From positions 806,001 through 870,000 of the forward strand of contig JAMSLZ010000009.1 in NCBI GenBank assembly GCA_026027325.1: DNA of 64,000 bases, read 5' to 3'. This DNA is from Actinomucor elegans (taxonomy: Eukaryota > Mucoromycota > Mucoromycetes > Mucorales > Mucoraceae). Below the pieces are notes generated by a model, which saw only the letters and a list, made by a program, of their open reading frames with translations, made no database searches and had not been told where the DNA came from. This document shows positions 13,405 to 26,638 of this stretch, piece by piece. Every line of letters starts with the position of its first letter. Position 1 is the first letter of the stretch. The position numbers and the translations under genes were made by a program.

Positions 13405-14553
13405 AAAAGGGGGGTACTTCTCTTGAACTCTTAGCATAATATATCCCTTTTTCTCTTTCTCTCAATATTTCAGATGTATATTTCTTTTCTTTTTTTCTTT
13501 TTTTACTATAAAACCACCCTATATTTATTCTTTCGTATTACAAACAACTATGTATATCATTATTAAAACACAAAGTTTGAACAAAATAAGTAATAGTTTG
13601 GGGCTTAGGTAGTCTAGTTTTTTTGATGGACATTTTACGTGATATTTTTTTTTCTTTAGAAACAAAACGGCTTCTACCGGAAGCATGCTATAGACGAATA
13701 ATGTTCAAGTGCATACAAACATCACCTTTTACTTTACTCCTGAAAAATGTAATATACAAACTTATGCTTCTAAAGGTGAATGGAAACTCTAATTATAGCG
13801 TATAATATATCATATGATGACCATCTGGATCAAGCATCACCATCATCATTGAACTATCTACTCCGCTGCTAGCAGCCATTGTATTTTACTAGGAGCAAAA
13901 ACATATATCCATCCCTATCTTATAAATTGTCTTTCTATTATGATGCTACCCTGTTCTTCTTTAGTATTCATCAAATCCAAAACTGCATAGTTAACAAAAG
14001 CATTAAGAGTACTGATATCGCCAGCGTTTTACACTCGCTATACTTTAAGAACAGAGCATTTTGGTAGAATGATTTGTTCAATCATGACAACTTGAAGCAG
14101 AAAAGTGTACAATTGTATTCTGAACTTGAAATTACTACAGCCACATGAATTGACTTTCATGTAGTTTAAGAATTTAATGTCTTCAAAACCCAACCTTTTT
14201 ATTCATAAGGCGGTTACTCGCTCAAGAAGTTAATTAGATCATATGTCTAATAGATACATTTCCTATGATTTAGATATATATATAGCTCTATTCGCCAATC
14301 CCAGTCAATCGTTATGCCTGACACGTATTCCATGTATTATCACTATTATTTAACTATTGTCCAATTAATATATTATACTCGTCAATAATTAACTGACAAT
14401 TTTATACATTTGATGTGTCTTCGTATATATAGTGGCCAGTCTATAAATGTTAGACGGGTAGATATTATACATTGTGTTTAAAGATTTCATTTTATTTCAC
14501 ATTATTTTTTATACAGGGCATTATGAAACATAGTTGGTTATATATTATCAAAC
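13405..14553. other. Intergenic between convergent genes
   Basis: About 1.15 kb between the 3' ends of the ArfGAP (+) and alpha-glucosidase (-) genes. AT-rich with T-rich 3'-processing-like stretches just after 13404. No gene or repeat copy recognised. Confidence 0.6.
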
Positions 14554-17335
14554 TTATTTGAAACTGATAGTAAAAGGCTTATTCAATTTCAAATGTGTGT
14601 TATTGAGAACAGCGGCGTTCTCGCTGTGAGTCAGTTTAATCGACTTGCCATGACTGACGCGGGCACTACTCAATTTGGCGGCTTGCTTACCAATAATAGT
14701 GATAGAACCAATCTTTTCAGCCTTAGCGTAACCAAACTCACCAGAGACCTTGAGTTGACCATTCTTGTACGAAAACTTGATATCAGACTTGGCGCTCACC
14801 TTCAAGGACTCACCATCATCGATGTAAAGTCTTCCTTTAGCATGGTTTTCTTGATCGAGGGCAATAATAATATTATAATCCGTAGCATATGTTTCACCTA
14901 CAGTGTACTTGGGAGTCTTGGTAGGCACAATAGCACCACCGCGAATATGGACAGGAATATGTGTCAAAGCAGCTTCTAAAGTAGCCTTTTGAGATTTTTT
15001 ACCCTTGCCAGAGACAGTGGCCTTGTGAGTGTACCAGTCGTACCAGATGCCAGCAGGGAATTGAGCTTCAACAGATGTCTTGCCTTCGTCAAGGACAGGA
15101 GAAATCAAGATATCCGAACCCAAAAAGGTTTGTAAATCGTTAGAGGCGAATTCATTGTATTGAGGATATTCAAAGATGAGGGGACGCCATACGCCAGTAC
15201 CCAAACGGTTGGATTCTTCAAAGATAGTGTACATATAAGGAAGCAAAGCATAACGAACAGTAAGAGCATTACGACTGGCTTCTGCAACGCTTTCCCAAAG
15301 ATAAGGCTCTTGGTCAGTTTGGCCAATGGCATTATGGTTACGTGCAAAAGGATAAAAGGCACCTAAAGAAGACCAACGAGCACATAGTTCCTCGGTGGTG
15401 TTTTGGTTGAAACCACACACATCAGCGCCAGAATAAGTGATACCAAACATTTGCATATTAAGAACGTTAGCTATAGAACTCTTGAGATAAGACCATAAGG
15501 AATGATTGTCACCTATATAACAAAATGGTATCAGTAATCAGTATTTATCTATAGTATTATCGTATGCTTACCAGTCCAGTGACCAGCATATTGTCCGGTA
15601 CCGATGAAGGAAGATCTAGTCAAAAGGAAAGGTCTAAGGTCTTTTTGCTTTTCGTTCTTCAAGAGTGACTAAATAAAGATTTAAAAAAAGGAAATTAATA
15701 TTGTATTTGATAACGTCTTGAATGCTTGATATACTTACATTACGAGTAATATAACTCTCTGCATGACCGTAAATGTTATGGATATCATAATGAGGAATAT
15801 CGCCATAATGAAGAGCAGTGGTTGCCACAGTAAGCTCAGAAAGATTTCCACCGCCATTGTTAATAGCATATTTGGGATACAGCAAATTACGCGTCTCGCC
15901 CTTAGGATTACCCATCTTAATTAAGGCTTCTTCTTGAAGGGCATGGTTACGTTCCTGCTCTTCTTGAGGCAAGTCCCAACGATAAGGTTGCTTGCCAGCA
16001 TCTACCTTGCCAGAGCCGCAAGAGCCCAAACAAAAACTAGCAGGTTCGTTCATATCAATCCAGAGACCATCCAGACCGATCAAATTGACCCAGTCAATGA
16101 TCTCTTTGTCCCAATATTCAGTGATATTAGGATGGAACCAATCAGGGAAAGTGGTATAGCCAGGCCAGACAGCACCGATGTAGTCAGAGCCATCAGGGTT
16201 TTTGATCCAGACATCAAGATCAACGCCACGAGTATAAGGAGCATAAGAGGTATTGGCACTAATGGCAGGGTCTACCATTACAACATAGTTCTGGCCATCC
16301 TTGTGCAATTGCTTGCCGAGATCAATCATTCTTTGTTGAGGAAAGTTGACATTGTCTACAGTGAAATCTTTGGTTTCATCCATATAGTCAATATCAACCC
16401 AAGCAGTTTGGACTGAATTATAAATAAAAAAAAAGTCAGTACGTCTTTTTCTTTTTCTTTTTTGTAGTGTCCGTATACACACTTACGAGGAATATTGGCT
16501 TCTTTATATTTTTTCACAACGGTTTCAACAGCATCAATGTTTTTGTAACCGTAACGACAATGATGCCAACCAAGCATCCAGTGAGCTACCCAATGCAAAT
16601 GGGTGGTTAGACATTTTAGCTTTTTTTTATGAGTAACTCTATCAACTTACAAGGCATCATGGGTTTTCCTATCAAATCAGTGTAGGCAATGCTGACGTCT
16701 TTGGGGCTACCTGACTTGGGAGCAAAGAAGTAAAAGTCAAAGACACCACCAATGACTTTGTAAGTGATACGACCTTTGGCGGTAACAGCGTCCATACCAT
16801 GACTGTTCATGAGCAAGACACTGTGTGCTTTACCGTCACGAACTTCACTGTAATAAGGATGAGACCCATATATATTACGATAGAAACTATAAGTTTGATT
16901 CAAGTCAGTTATATGTAACAGAGATTCTATATACAATCACCAAACTTACTCGTCTGGGTTATCACGGGCCCAAATGGTAGTAACGTTCTATTTTGACATA
17001 TATGATGAGATGTCATATTAAATTCAGTTTTTTAGTAAAGTAGCTTACAGTAGTACGTCTAAAAGGGGCAGTCACTTCACCAAAACCATAGATATTAGCG
17101 TTTTGGGGAATATGGGTAGACAGTTCAAGGTACTGATCTTCAAAGACCAAAGGCAAGTTAGAAGTATCAAAAATAGTCTCCTTATCGCTTTTTCGCACTA
17201 CTTTGAAACTGAAAGGCTTTGCTGTATATTGGAAGTCATAGTTTCTCTTATGAGAAGCATAGGAAGTGATCTTGGGACGCTCAAAGCCCAAAGGAGAGTC
17301 AGGAACAAGCCATTGTTTCTTGTCTTTGTCAGAGA

Positions 17336-17381
<46 letters not shown>

Positions 17382-17759
17382 AATGAGTGAGTAAAAAATG
17401 TACATGAACTTTGTTGACAAGTAGATTACCTTGACGTGAAGTCTTTCTTCAGTTTCATATTCAACATCAACTACGAGTTTCTTGATAGTTTTACCAAAAG
17501 TATCAATGCCAGTCTTCTTTTTATTTTCATTCAAGGTAAGAGGGATTTGGAGACCTGCAGTAGTGTGTTTGACTTCACCATCGACCTTATAACCAGGAGT
17601 ATTGGTGCTGATAGCTATGGACAACGTATATTTGTAATTAGTCAAGTTGAATATCCCTTAAGCGCCAAACTACTTACCATAGTGTGCGTCTGTCTGACAC
17701 AATACATTTGCAGAGAAAGAAAGTGCAATAGCGACAAAGATAAAAGAAACCTTGGCCAT
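14554..17759 (-). CDS. Secreted GH31 alpha-glucosidase
   Basis: Glycoside hydrolase family 31 enzyme that releases glucose from the non-reducing ends of maltose- or starch-type substrates. The protein begins [20 protein letters not shown], a clear signal peptide. An N-terminal beta-sandwich part ([32 protein letters not shown]) is followed by the catalytic barrel: [14 protein letters not shown], the nucleophile motif [13 protein letters not shown], and the acid/base region GHWTGDN rebuilt over an intron near 15513-15570. C-terminal beta domains end in FTISFK. At least seven introns; one at about 17338-17429 carries a 41-T run. The ATG at 17757-17759 is supported by the signal peptide and a TATA box about 60 bp upstream. 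Secretion and role in starch or maltose use follow from the family. Substrate preference cannot be decided here. Confidence 0.93.
17338..17378. repeat. Poly(T) tract of 41 in a GH31 intron
   Basis: 41 consecutive T on the plus strand. In the GH31 sense strand this is poly(A) running directly into the intron's acceptor AG, in place of the usual pyrimidine tract. Confidence 0.9.
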
Positions 17760-18506
17760 GATTCAATTGCTTGTAATTTGTTTGATAAAATAAGAAAAAA
17801 GGGGCCTATGGTTGCAATATTTATATGTTTAGGAGTCGGATAAAGGTAGTTTCACTGTACACCCTTACAAGTTATCTATAGCGTATAATGGTGTAGTATG
17901 GACATGACAAAATGCAAGTGTAGTATAAGCGTGCTTTCCCGGTTAGACAAGAAACTATTCGCATGGTATTTTGCTGTGAAACTAGACGAGTTTACCAGGA
18001 ACTACCGATTTTCCCGCTCCCCTTTTTCTCAGTGGTTCAGTACTGTCATTGTGTCCCTAGATAAGATCCTTTGGACGGTTTAATCTCTTTGCAGATTCAG
18101 TAAAATACCAACAAATACAGATGCATACTTAGATCAATGATGCAAACGGTCCTTAACAAAGCGATAAAGTCTGGTATATGACACCGCTGTTTCCAGTTAC
18201 TGTTCTACAAAACGATCGCATTATTTTCTTTCACAAGTACAAGTATACCGACAATTAACGTATCAATGTAGCAGGAATGTAACCGAACTAACCGTGATCG
18301 TCAATATTTCCCTTAATTTCCAGCCCCATGGGAGGAAGCGGCACGGTATTACCGGTACTTATAAATCTATTCATACAGAAAGTACCAATCAAAGTCATCA
18401 ACTGTAGGGTGCAAAAACAAGGTTCTTGCTCTATTTCACAAAGAATGTTCGGCTTCTTATGATTCTTTATTACACGGAAAAAGGAAGTTTTATTGTGTGT
18501 ATTCAT
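17760..18506. other. Intergenic, GH31 promoter region
   Basis: About 750 bp between the GH31 start and the kinase 3' end. Apart from the TATA box at 17818, no gene or repeat copy was recognised; the short ORFs look like chance. Confidence 0.6.
17818..17825 (-). promoter_or_regulatory. TATA box of the GH31 gene
   Basis: TATAAATA on the minus strand about 60 bp upstream of the GH31 ATG. Confidence 0.5.
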
Positions 18507-20212
18507 CTACATGATGAGAGGTTCATCGCTATTTGATAGTCGGTTCAAATGAAGGTACGCGTCAGTTCCATATCTAAAATACCAGGTAGCAACAAATAAA
18601 GTCAGTATATTTTCCGTCCGTGTAACCAACATGAATATTACCCTTCCATTGATATCAGCTTTAAATCACCCCCAAAATATCTCGCGTACTTGAATTCTCC
18701 AAGTTAGAATGTTTACATGCAAACAAAAGGCTGAACTTACTAGTCTAGAAATGGGCAAGCCATATCCAAAGCCAGCCATAGGTGCCTTGAATTCTGACTT
18801 GTTAAACTCTGGCTCTAACTCTTGTGCTTGTGCGGTTGTGTACTAGCAAAAAGGCTATTAGTAATGTATTTTTTCAGTTGCTCCATCATACTTACCATAT
18901 ACGTCCAAACAACTGGGATACCAGACCTTGGTAACCCACCACCTTCATCTGAGATTTTAATGGTGATATCCTGGTAAATCATTAGTTATTTTTGACATTG
19001 GGACATATAAGATTATGGTGGTAGTACTTCTTTTCCATGCGCAATAACCAACTTGATTGGTGGATATTCATCTTCATAGTCTGGTCCAAACCTTTCCACA
19101 ACAGCACGTAGCGAGTTTTTCAGCAGTTCAAACACCATATGATTTAAATGAGATGGCACATACATGAATTCTATATCGCCTGGACAAAACATCTTCACTT
19201 CAGGCGCTCTGAACAAACCATAATGATCTTCACAAATGAACCTAGCATTTGCGATAGCATCCTGAGCAATATCCTTAATGTTGGTTTTTGTACAAATCAC
19301 ACCCACATAATTTCGCATGAAAGGGCCGCGATACAAAGCTGAGTGTTGACCTATCAACATTCGAATGCCGATTCTTGACATATAAAAGCGGTCCAGAAAT
19401 TGTTGTACGTCTGAATCGATCATGCTGGCTTTACGGTGCTGCTTATATTCCATAATACCTTGTGCCATAGTAGTCACTACTGGGTCATGTCGTCTTTTAA
19501 CACCTTCAATTGCTTTGACAAAGGAATCTGTATAGGATAAAATGGCAGGTGTACATTCAATGCTTTCAAAGTTATTATAGTACCTATGGCCAATGTTGGG
19601 ATAGTATTTGCCCAAAGGTTTGCTCTGTGGGAAGGCTAGATTGGGCGTACTTTGCGGTAGAGACTGTGAGTTCTTGGTTGCATTTCGAAACGTTGTTTTC
19701 ATTTCAGTGGATAATTCTGGTGGTGGTAATTCTATTAATTCCTGCAACCGAAAGAAAAGGAGAGAAGGGGAACAAGTTTCAATCATTGTATATCACAGTT
19801 GGGATCCACCAAAGCTCCTTTTTTCTTACCTGAAAAGATTGAGCGTACCAGTTTTTCACTTTGATAATGGAGGGCATATCACCCAAGCTTCGAGGAAGTT
19901 CGTCCAATTCTTTGACTCGATGAGCTAAACGGATAGGTAGCTCCTCTATTATGGTACATATAAGCTACAAACTCAAGTATTTAAAGAGCAAATTAACCGA
20001 GATTTACCATGTAAAAACTGACTTGCTTTAAAGAAAGTAGCAGGAGAGGGCTTTTGACCTACGAAAATTCGTTCAATAAACTAAAAACAAGTACGCGTGA
20101 ATCTCGGTTTGCTTTTACCAAACATAACCATTTGCTTTAAAGAAACGCCTGTTTGAGGGAATCTCGCGAAATGCTTTATTTTTTCATAGAGCTGAGGTGT
20201 GATTTTGAACAT
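18507..20212 (-). CDS. Mitochondrial pyruvate/branched-chain dehydrogenase kinase
   Basis: Protein kinase of the PDK/BCKDK family (GHKL ATPase fold), which phosphorylates and switches off the E1 subunit of a mitochondrial 2-oxoacid dehydrogenase. It begins MFKITPQLYEKIKHFARFPQ with no exon missing. The helical regulatory domain includes LPIRLAHRVKELDELP and FYMSRIGIRMLIGQH. The ATP-binding part has the N-box ELLKNSLRAVVE, the G1 box DEGGGLPRSG and the G2 box GFGYGLPISRLYARYFGG, and the protein ends LNRLSNSDEPLIM. All boxes are intact. Introns include one at about 18567-18639. Pyruvate dehydrogenase is the more likely target, but sequence by eye does not exclude the branched-chain enzyme. The N-terminal targeting signal is short. 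Confidence 0.9.
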
Positions 20213-20327
20213 GTATTAGCTTTGAACCGAGTACTGAGCGAAAAAAAAAAGAAAAGATATGATGCAGTAGTAGGATGGCTTTACAAGTGATTCGTTTGCA
20301 TTGGTTAAATCACCGCCTAGGTTTCTA

Positions 20328-20402
20328 AACTTTTTTCCCCACACCTTTCATAAGGAAAAAGTGACTCGATCTTTTTTTCTGATTTCATATGAAAGTTATT
20401 AT
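20328..20402 (+). repeat. 75-bp segment related to 22793-22866
   Basis: Shares TTCCCCACACCTTTCA, then an A-rich stretch, GTGACTCGAT and GATTTCATATGA with the segment at 22793-22866 in the same order and strand. An ORF of about 70 codons on the minus strand overlaps it but does not align in one frame with the second copy. Confidence 0.5.
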
Positions 20403-21257
20403 CAAGTTGGAAGCCTTTCGGCGAGTTTTTGCTCATAGGTTTCATGTATGCTTTGTGATTCATAGAGGAATGCATTCGTTTCATTGGATAGCTGCTATTG
20501 AATATTAGATCCTCGGCATTCTTCAACAAAGGTATTAAACCGTCTCTTTATTAACAATAAATAAAGAAAATCCTTCAACACTTTGCGGGGGAATATGATG
20601 ATTTGTTATATCTTTCAAATGAATTAATTTACAAAAGTTCAAGCAAATGTATATAATATCTAGAAGACTCGGATCCTACACTGTTCTTCCTCTCTAGAGA
20701 AAGACTTTTCTAGACATCTTCTTACGATTTATATATCACTTGAAATGTATTGTAAGACTCTATTATGAATACTATGAATTGAAGCTATGTATTTACCACA
20801 ATTAATTTTATTTTAGTTTATATTTTAGTATTCTAGGTTCCAAAAATGGCATAGGCATACAAGCTGTTACCATTGGCCCTCGATGACTGAACATTAATAG
20901 TTCATCCATATTATTCTTTGACAAAATTTTCTAACGGAGTGTATCTTTTACTGACATCACCAAACAAAATAGCTACGTAATTCGGGGAATAGGTGAAAAA
21001 CATTATCTTTTAATACAATACGCACTTTATTTATACATAGCATGCATATGAGATGTCAAATAACTTCAAAAATGTACTAAACATTAGCGTACTAGAGCAA
21101 TACCATTTATTTCGGTTTTTCAGGAATTTTGCACTATCCAAATTAAAATATAATTATCTATAAATGTTACAAATAGCAATACACACGTGTAACTGTGTAT
21201 GTTACAATCTGTATTTTTTTGCAGAAAATAAGCACGATGCGCTAATCAACGCATAAG

Positions 21258-21345
21258 GTTTCTGCCGATATCGATTAAGTGTTGCATAAGACTAGCTGTT
21301 TCTTCTCAGAATGAGTTGCCACATCTATCCAAACTATCGCTTGAC
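21258..21345 (+). repeat. Interspersed repeat family, copy 3
   Basis: Words in order: CCGATATCGATTAAGTG, TTGCATAAGACTAGC, TCTCAGAATGAGTTGC, CACATCTATCCAAACTA. Similarity to copy 1 extends a further 20 bp downstream (TTGACTG). Confidence 0.6.
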
Positions 21346-22792
21346 TGAGCACTGTCAATATACTATACTTGTCAATCATTAATTGTGAAATATATACATT
21401 CCAATTAAGGATCTTTACATTTCTCGGCAGAGACCGCATCTGGTTCGTATCACCCCGTTCTCAGAATAAAGTAGACTATAGGCACTAGAACTTTTGATTC
21501 AACTAGAAAAAACTGATAATTATATTCATATACCATTTTAACGGTAATTAAGTATGCGTATATAACTGTGTATAAATCAACACATGAAACAGATCTGGAT
21601 ACTCTTCTCAATCAAGCATCTATCCTATGCCCTTGCACTTTTTGTAACGTTGGTATATGTGTAGCAGCAGTGTTAAAAACTAATCCAAAAAGCATCTCAC
21701 CATCATGAGTTTTTCAGTGGATGTCAATAATTAAATATAGACTATATGCATGAAGGATCGCTTTGCAAGTTGAGCTTTGCTGAGTTTTTGACCCTATTTT
21801 TCATGTCGAAAGATTGTGATAGGCAACACATGTTTTGTATAGAATAGAGAAATGGTTTGCATAGTGTAAATATCTTTGAGTTTACATTCAGGTCATAGAG
21901 CTGTCCTTGATAGAATATTGCTTTTTTTTATAAACACTATCCTACTAACTTGAGCGGTATATATATGATAAAATCGAAACTTATTTTTGCGAATAGTTTT
22001 TATCAAGACTTTCCTTGGGGGAATTTCAGAAATCTGCTCATTTCAAACATGATGCATTCTTTCATCTATTCTAGCTTATTGTCGGTCCTGATAACTAGTA
22101 AATACATACTCAGAACACAATGCAACATGCACTGAAACCCTTTATTTACTAAAGTATGATGAACGTATTACATATTAGGGATGAGCTATAGATTACAAGC
22201 ATCTCACCTAAATTAAGTATAATAATCTATACATCTCTGAGTTGATCCCGATTAAATGTCATTTTTAGTTGACAATGTCTGCTCAAAAGAAACTACTTTA
22301 GCTGATGTAAGCATTAATGTGAACGTAACACAATGCAATTAAAGAACACTGTGCTTGTTAAAGATGATTATCATTCTTTTTTCCGCTGTTTTACAGTACG
22401 TTTGATCACGAACTGTCGTTTAAGGACTTTGTAACTACATCGCTGCATGACATATGACAAAATTTTGTATTCTAGCCGTAGCTGGTTTTTTGTGCTAAGA
22501 GTAGCAGATACAAGGAGACGCCAGCGAGCAACTTAAGGAATTTCAATCGCCGTTGTCCACTGAAATCTATGCCCTGTATCAACATTGTCACTCATCAGCA
22601 TGAATGCATCGCATACTATGACAGTTATTCTAGTGGGAAAAAAAAATGTCATTCTATAAATTTCCTGGTAGCCATCTATTTATCTCGATTCATTTCTGAT
22701 ATAGTATTATGTACAAATGACGCGATTAACATTAGGGCATTCGCACCCTGGTTTGATCTTTTACTACTGAGTATAGTTGAATCCCCGCGTCT

Positions 22793-22866
22793 TTCTTCTT
22801 CCCCACACCTTTCAACAAGGTTTTTTGAATAAAAATGACTTGATGTTTTTTGATTTCATATGATAT
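22793..22866 (+). repeat. 75-bp segment related to 20328-20402
   Basis: Second copy of the short segment described at 20328, carrying TTCCCCACACCTTTCA and GATTTCATATGA with small indels between. It sits about 150 bp beyond the 3' end of the methyltransferase gene. Confidence 0.5.
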
Positions 22867-23013
22867 TCCTAGATCAAAGCTAATTGGGATAACCATAGGT
22901 GTTTGTTTATATATGTATATATATGTATGAGCGGTACGCGGTAAAAAGGTAAATACAAAGAAGAGGAAAGAATATAAAGAAAGCGCGTATTGAAAACAGA
23001 TTTTTTTTTTCTT

Positions 23014-24405
23014 TTACTTTTGGCCGACACAAATGGCAAAAGACCAAATAGAATCAGGCTGTTTTTGCAACTCTTTATATAATCTATCTAAAAATTGGGG
23101 ATATTCTTCTGATGTGTATCCTAATGGCTCTTGCACAACTGCTTGTGCTGTTCTAAAGATGGTGCAGGCGTCCCATAGAAACTCTTTACTGAGTGGATCT
23201 GTTCTACCTATTTATAATAACTTATTATTTCTGAATTACAAACAAGCTTCTTGTGGTGTGTTACCTAAATGAACATCTTTACTTTCGTAATGAATTACAT
23301 TAAACTTTTCTCCTTCCAGCAAGGGTTGTAGTTTATGCGAAATATAAGGTTCTTGTCCTCTACTACGAATGACCTCTTTAACTAGTTGAAAAATGTTAAT
23401 AACTCAATGATGATACTAACACAATGAACCTACAAATAGTCCCAGCATATACGACAAAGTCGTTTCCTCTTTCCTAATAAGTGTTACTATACAAGATAGA
23501 TATGTAGATAGCAACAACAACAAAAAAAAACTTTACCAGCATACCACATTCAACCATTTGAATGAATCCTCCAGGTTTTAATATTCGATATACTTCTTGC
23601 ACTACTATAGGCCATTCATGTTCCTTTAATGCTATAATGAACAGTCTTATATTTACGAAATCAAATGTATCATCTGCAAATGGCAATCTTCCCAGGGCAT
23701 TTCCAACTTGGAAACTCACGTTAGGTGGTCGGATATTATTTGGAAATACGTCGCACATGTCAACCCCAATAAACTGACTAGATGGGTATTCTGTAGCTAT
23801 ATCCTATCAAAAAAATAAAAATAAAAAATTAGACGATATTTAATCTATTAGCTATATCTATTATACCATTAACCAAGTACCAGGGCCACAGCCTAGATCT
23901 AATACAAGTGTATCTGGATTATGCATATCTAAATTATCTGAGATGTGTGCCATAACGTTTCTGTTTTACAAGGTAATCAGATCATGGAAAAAAAAAAAAA
24001 AAAAAAAAAAGTTTAAAGATCTTTACCCTCCAAACAAAGTTTTCAATGCAAAATGTTGCTATACAAATTGGTAAGCTTTTTGATCAATTTTTTTTAAAAA
24101 AAAATAACAATACTTACACCAGTCAATCGATCCATTTCTTCATCGTCATTTGGAAACCAATAGGCTGAATTTTGTACGTGGTGAAAGGTTCTTCCACTTG
24201 TAAACATACTCTCAGTGATGGAAGGTATACTATCAGGATGCTCGTCATGCTTTTCATCGTGAACAGTTACTGGAGTCGAAGAAGAAGTGAAATGGCTGAA
24301 TATACTATGGCTATCATGGAAATTATATGACTTTTTCGATTTTGTGGTGGACGAAGTATTGACGCGCTTCTTCTTTCTTGATATTGTGGATACTTTGCTT
24401 CCCAT
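23014..24405 (-). CDS. Class I SAM-dependent methyltransferase
   Basis: Begins MGSKVSTISRKKKRVNTSST, a basic, Ser/Thr-rich disordered head, then YWFPNDDEEMDRLTG. The Rossmann methyltransferase domain shows motif I VLDLGCGPGTWL, the acidic ribose contact in FIGVDMCDVFP, VGNALGRLPFADDTFDFVNI (motif II), and EVYRILKPGGFIQMVECG (motif III). The C-terminus, joined over an intron at about 23211-23268, ends SIWSFAICVGQK with TAA at 23014-23016. Several introns; one carries a 23-A run (23988-24010). This type is common and multicopy in zygomycete moulds. The methyl acceptor is unknown and nothing nearby indicates it. Confidence 0.85.
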
Positions 24406-25299
24406 AGTATATTAGTATTTAAAATGAGAGGAAAGAAGACTTTAATTTGAATCTACAGAAAGTCGATTATGTACTACGAGAGAATCAATGTGTAACTGAA
24501 ACCCAAGATTGGTTAGCGACAGTCGTTCTATTGTCCTACTACTTTGAAAGTCTTGCCATAATTACAAAGTAAATATTTAATAAGGATTTTTATCATACGC
24601 TTTCATAAGAAATAAGAATCCTATTGTAATACAGTCCATGTTTAGTACAAGCACTATTCAAAAGACTCTATTATCACGTTTCAATGGCCGCTTGTTTAGG
24701 TCAAACACATGTTTTTGAAGCAAGAGCATACCTCTTGTGCATCTTCAAAGGAGGCAATTCACTAGGAACTGTTTTTAATATTTAAGTAATATTTAATGCA
24801 TAGGCCTATATCAGTGAGATTATACCTTTATTTGATATAATTTATAGTCTATTAAACTAAACCGTACTATACTAACCAGTGAATCGGAATTCAAAGCCTG
24901 AAGACCCTATTTTTATGCGGACATTGAAATGATTAAAATCCCAGTTTTGATAAAATTAGGTGGAGTAGTACAATTCATTTGGAAGATTCAACCCAGAGCT
25001 GCACGCTCAGTGATCCTGTACTATTCTTATCTTGATTAAGACAATGCTTACACATCAACTAGCTGCATATGACAAATAGTAACATTGCGTAATGACATGG
25101 GCTATTCGATGGGGATAGGTGTAAAAAAAAAAAAAAGAAAAAAGAAAAGTACATCAATAAGCACATAACTTCTGTATTGTTTCCTTTATTAACATAACAT
25201 ATTAACTCAACTCATCTACATGCAATTGCCCAGTTTTTACACCTATCATGTACAAGCATAATAACCCGATTTAGTGCTTATCCTATATTTACCAATGCA
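24406..25299. other. Intergenic
   Basis: About 900 bp between two minus-strand genes. It serves as the upstream region of the methyltransferase and holds an A-rich run near 25122-25145. No gene or repeat copy recognised. Confidence 0.6.
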
Positions 25300-26638
25300 T
25301 TACTTACTTTCACTTAATGAATGAACTTCCACTTGATCATGCTTAACTCGCTTCTTTTTCTTTTGTTTACGAATCACTGCCACTGGCACTGGTGATTTAT
25401 GCACTAGGTAGGTGGATACTGACCCCATAAGTAATCTAATAATAACAATAAAAAAAATTGATTTAATACCATAGTGAGATTGCATAAACTAAACTCACGT
25501 TTTGACGGAGCCTCTACCGCGACTTCCACAAATCAACATGGTAAAGTTGACTTCTCGAGTCTATATATATACAATTAAGCACGAGAGACTTACTTGAAAG
25601 GGTCATACGTACCAGAGCTTTTAATATGTCTTTGACACGTCCAATCATAGCATGAGTAACCAGTTTGATATTAAAAAGCATCATCTGCCCCAACAGTTTC
25701 TTGGCTTCTGCTATAAGGGCGTCGGAAGTGGCATGTAACTATGCAAATATAGTAAATACTATGTATACTTTGTGTGTGGATTTTTCGTGGGTTACCTCGC
25801 CTTTTTGGTCCAGCCCAGTTGCTTTCACCACATCGGGATTATCATCACGATTTGCTACTGTCGCAAGGTGAAGTTCATCCCCGTCCCTCATCATAGTTCC
25901 CATGGTCCATTCTATTGCATACAAGCTCTCTTTACTAAAGTCACAAGCAACCAGGTACGCTTTGGTCTTTCTCTTGGATCGATACGCTTCTGGCATAATG
26001 CCGCTCTTTCCTGCTCCATAATACTGGATCACGCTCAGCTTGGTTGCTTCCTCGATCACAGTAGGATTATCGGAGAAGACCAATAGATTTCGATGTATCG
26101 TATCGCTTTGGCCATGGATTGTATTAGACCGTCTTGGTCTTGTCACTTGTTCGTCATAGGGAATGTGCCGATTACTCTCAGTACGACGTAATAACTCTGG
26201 ATCCGCTTCCATTAGATCCTCTTCCGTACGTGATTCAGCAACTTGTCTTTCGTATGCTGCCGTTTCATCATCCAACTTTTCTTGATAGTCCGTCACTTCA
26301 CGCGAAAGACAAGCCATCTGGTCATAGCTTTCATATTCCTGATGGGGCTCCTTAAATACTTCAGTTTCTTCTTCGTTTTCTTCTTTATCAATGTTTTTAA
26401 TCTTGTTTTGTCCCGTTAACGAGTCTTCATCTGATCCTGTAAGTTCATCATCCTCGTCGTCCTCATCGTCCTCGTCTTTATCTGAAAGATTATCTGGGTC
26501 ATTGTTTATATCCTGCAGCTCTGTCTTTAACCACGGTCTACGTACAGGTTCCTCAGTGGTTAAAGGTATAGGCGCATCAAGTGGCACATTATTGATAGCC
26601 ACTGTTGGCACAAAGTCTTTCTTTGACTTTTCTGGCAT
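25300..26638 (-). CDS. Long universal stress protein (UspA domain) with acidic head
   Basis: UspA-fold protein with a long extension. Residues 1-190 are disordered: MPEKSKKDFVPTVAINNVPL, then an acidic run (DEDDEDDEDDE), glutamate-rich helices and a basic patch. The Usp domain follows: TKAYLVACDFSKESLYAIEW (strand 1 with the acidic D), then the ATP-binding signature G-2x-G-9x-GS in GSRGRGSVKTLLMGSVS, then VHKSPVPVAVI. The tail is KKKKRVKHDQ. Introns lie at about 25739-25793, 25560-25612 and 25443-25498. The intact signature predicts ATP binding. Biological role is unknown; Usp proteins are generally linked to stress. A shorter paralogue is at 60423-61101. The stop at 25300-25302 overlaps a GTAAGT, so an extra 3' exon is possible. 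Confidence 0.85.

Larger units (their letters stand above)
20213..23013. other. Intergenic tract with repeats
   Basis: 2.8 kb, AT-rich. It holds the upstream region of the mitochondrial kinase, an interspersed-repeat copy (21258-21345), a weaker likely copy near 22232-22295, and two related segments of about 75 bp at 20328-20402 and 22793-22866. No gene supported. Confidence 0.55.
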
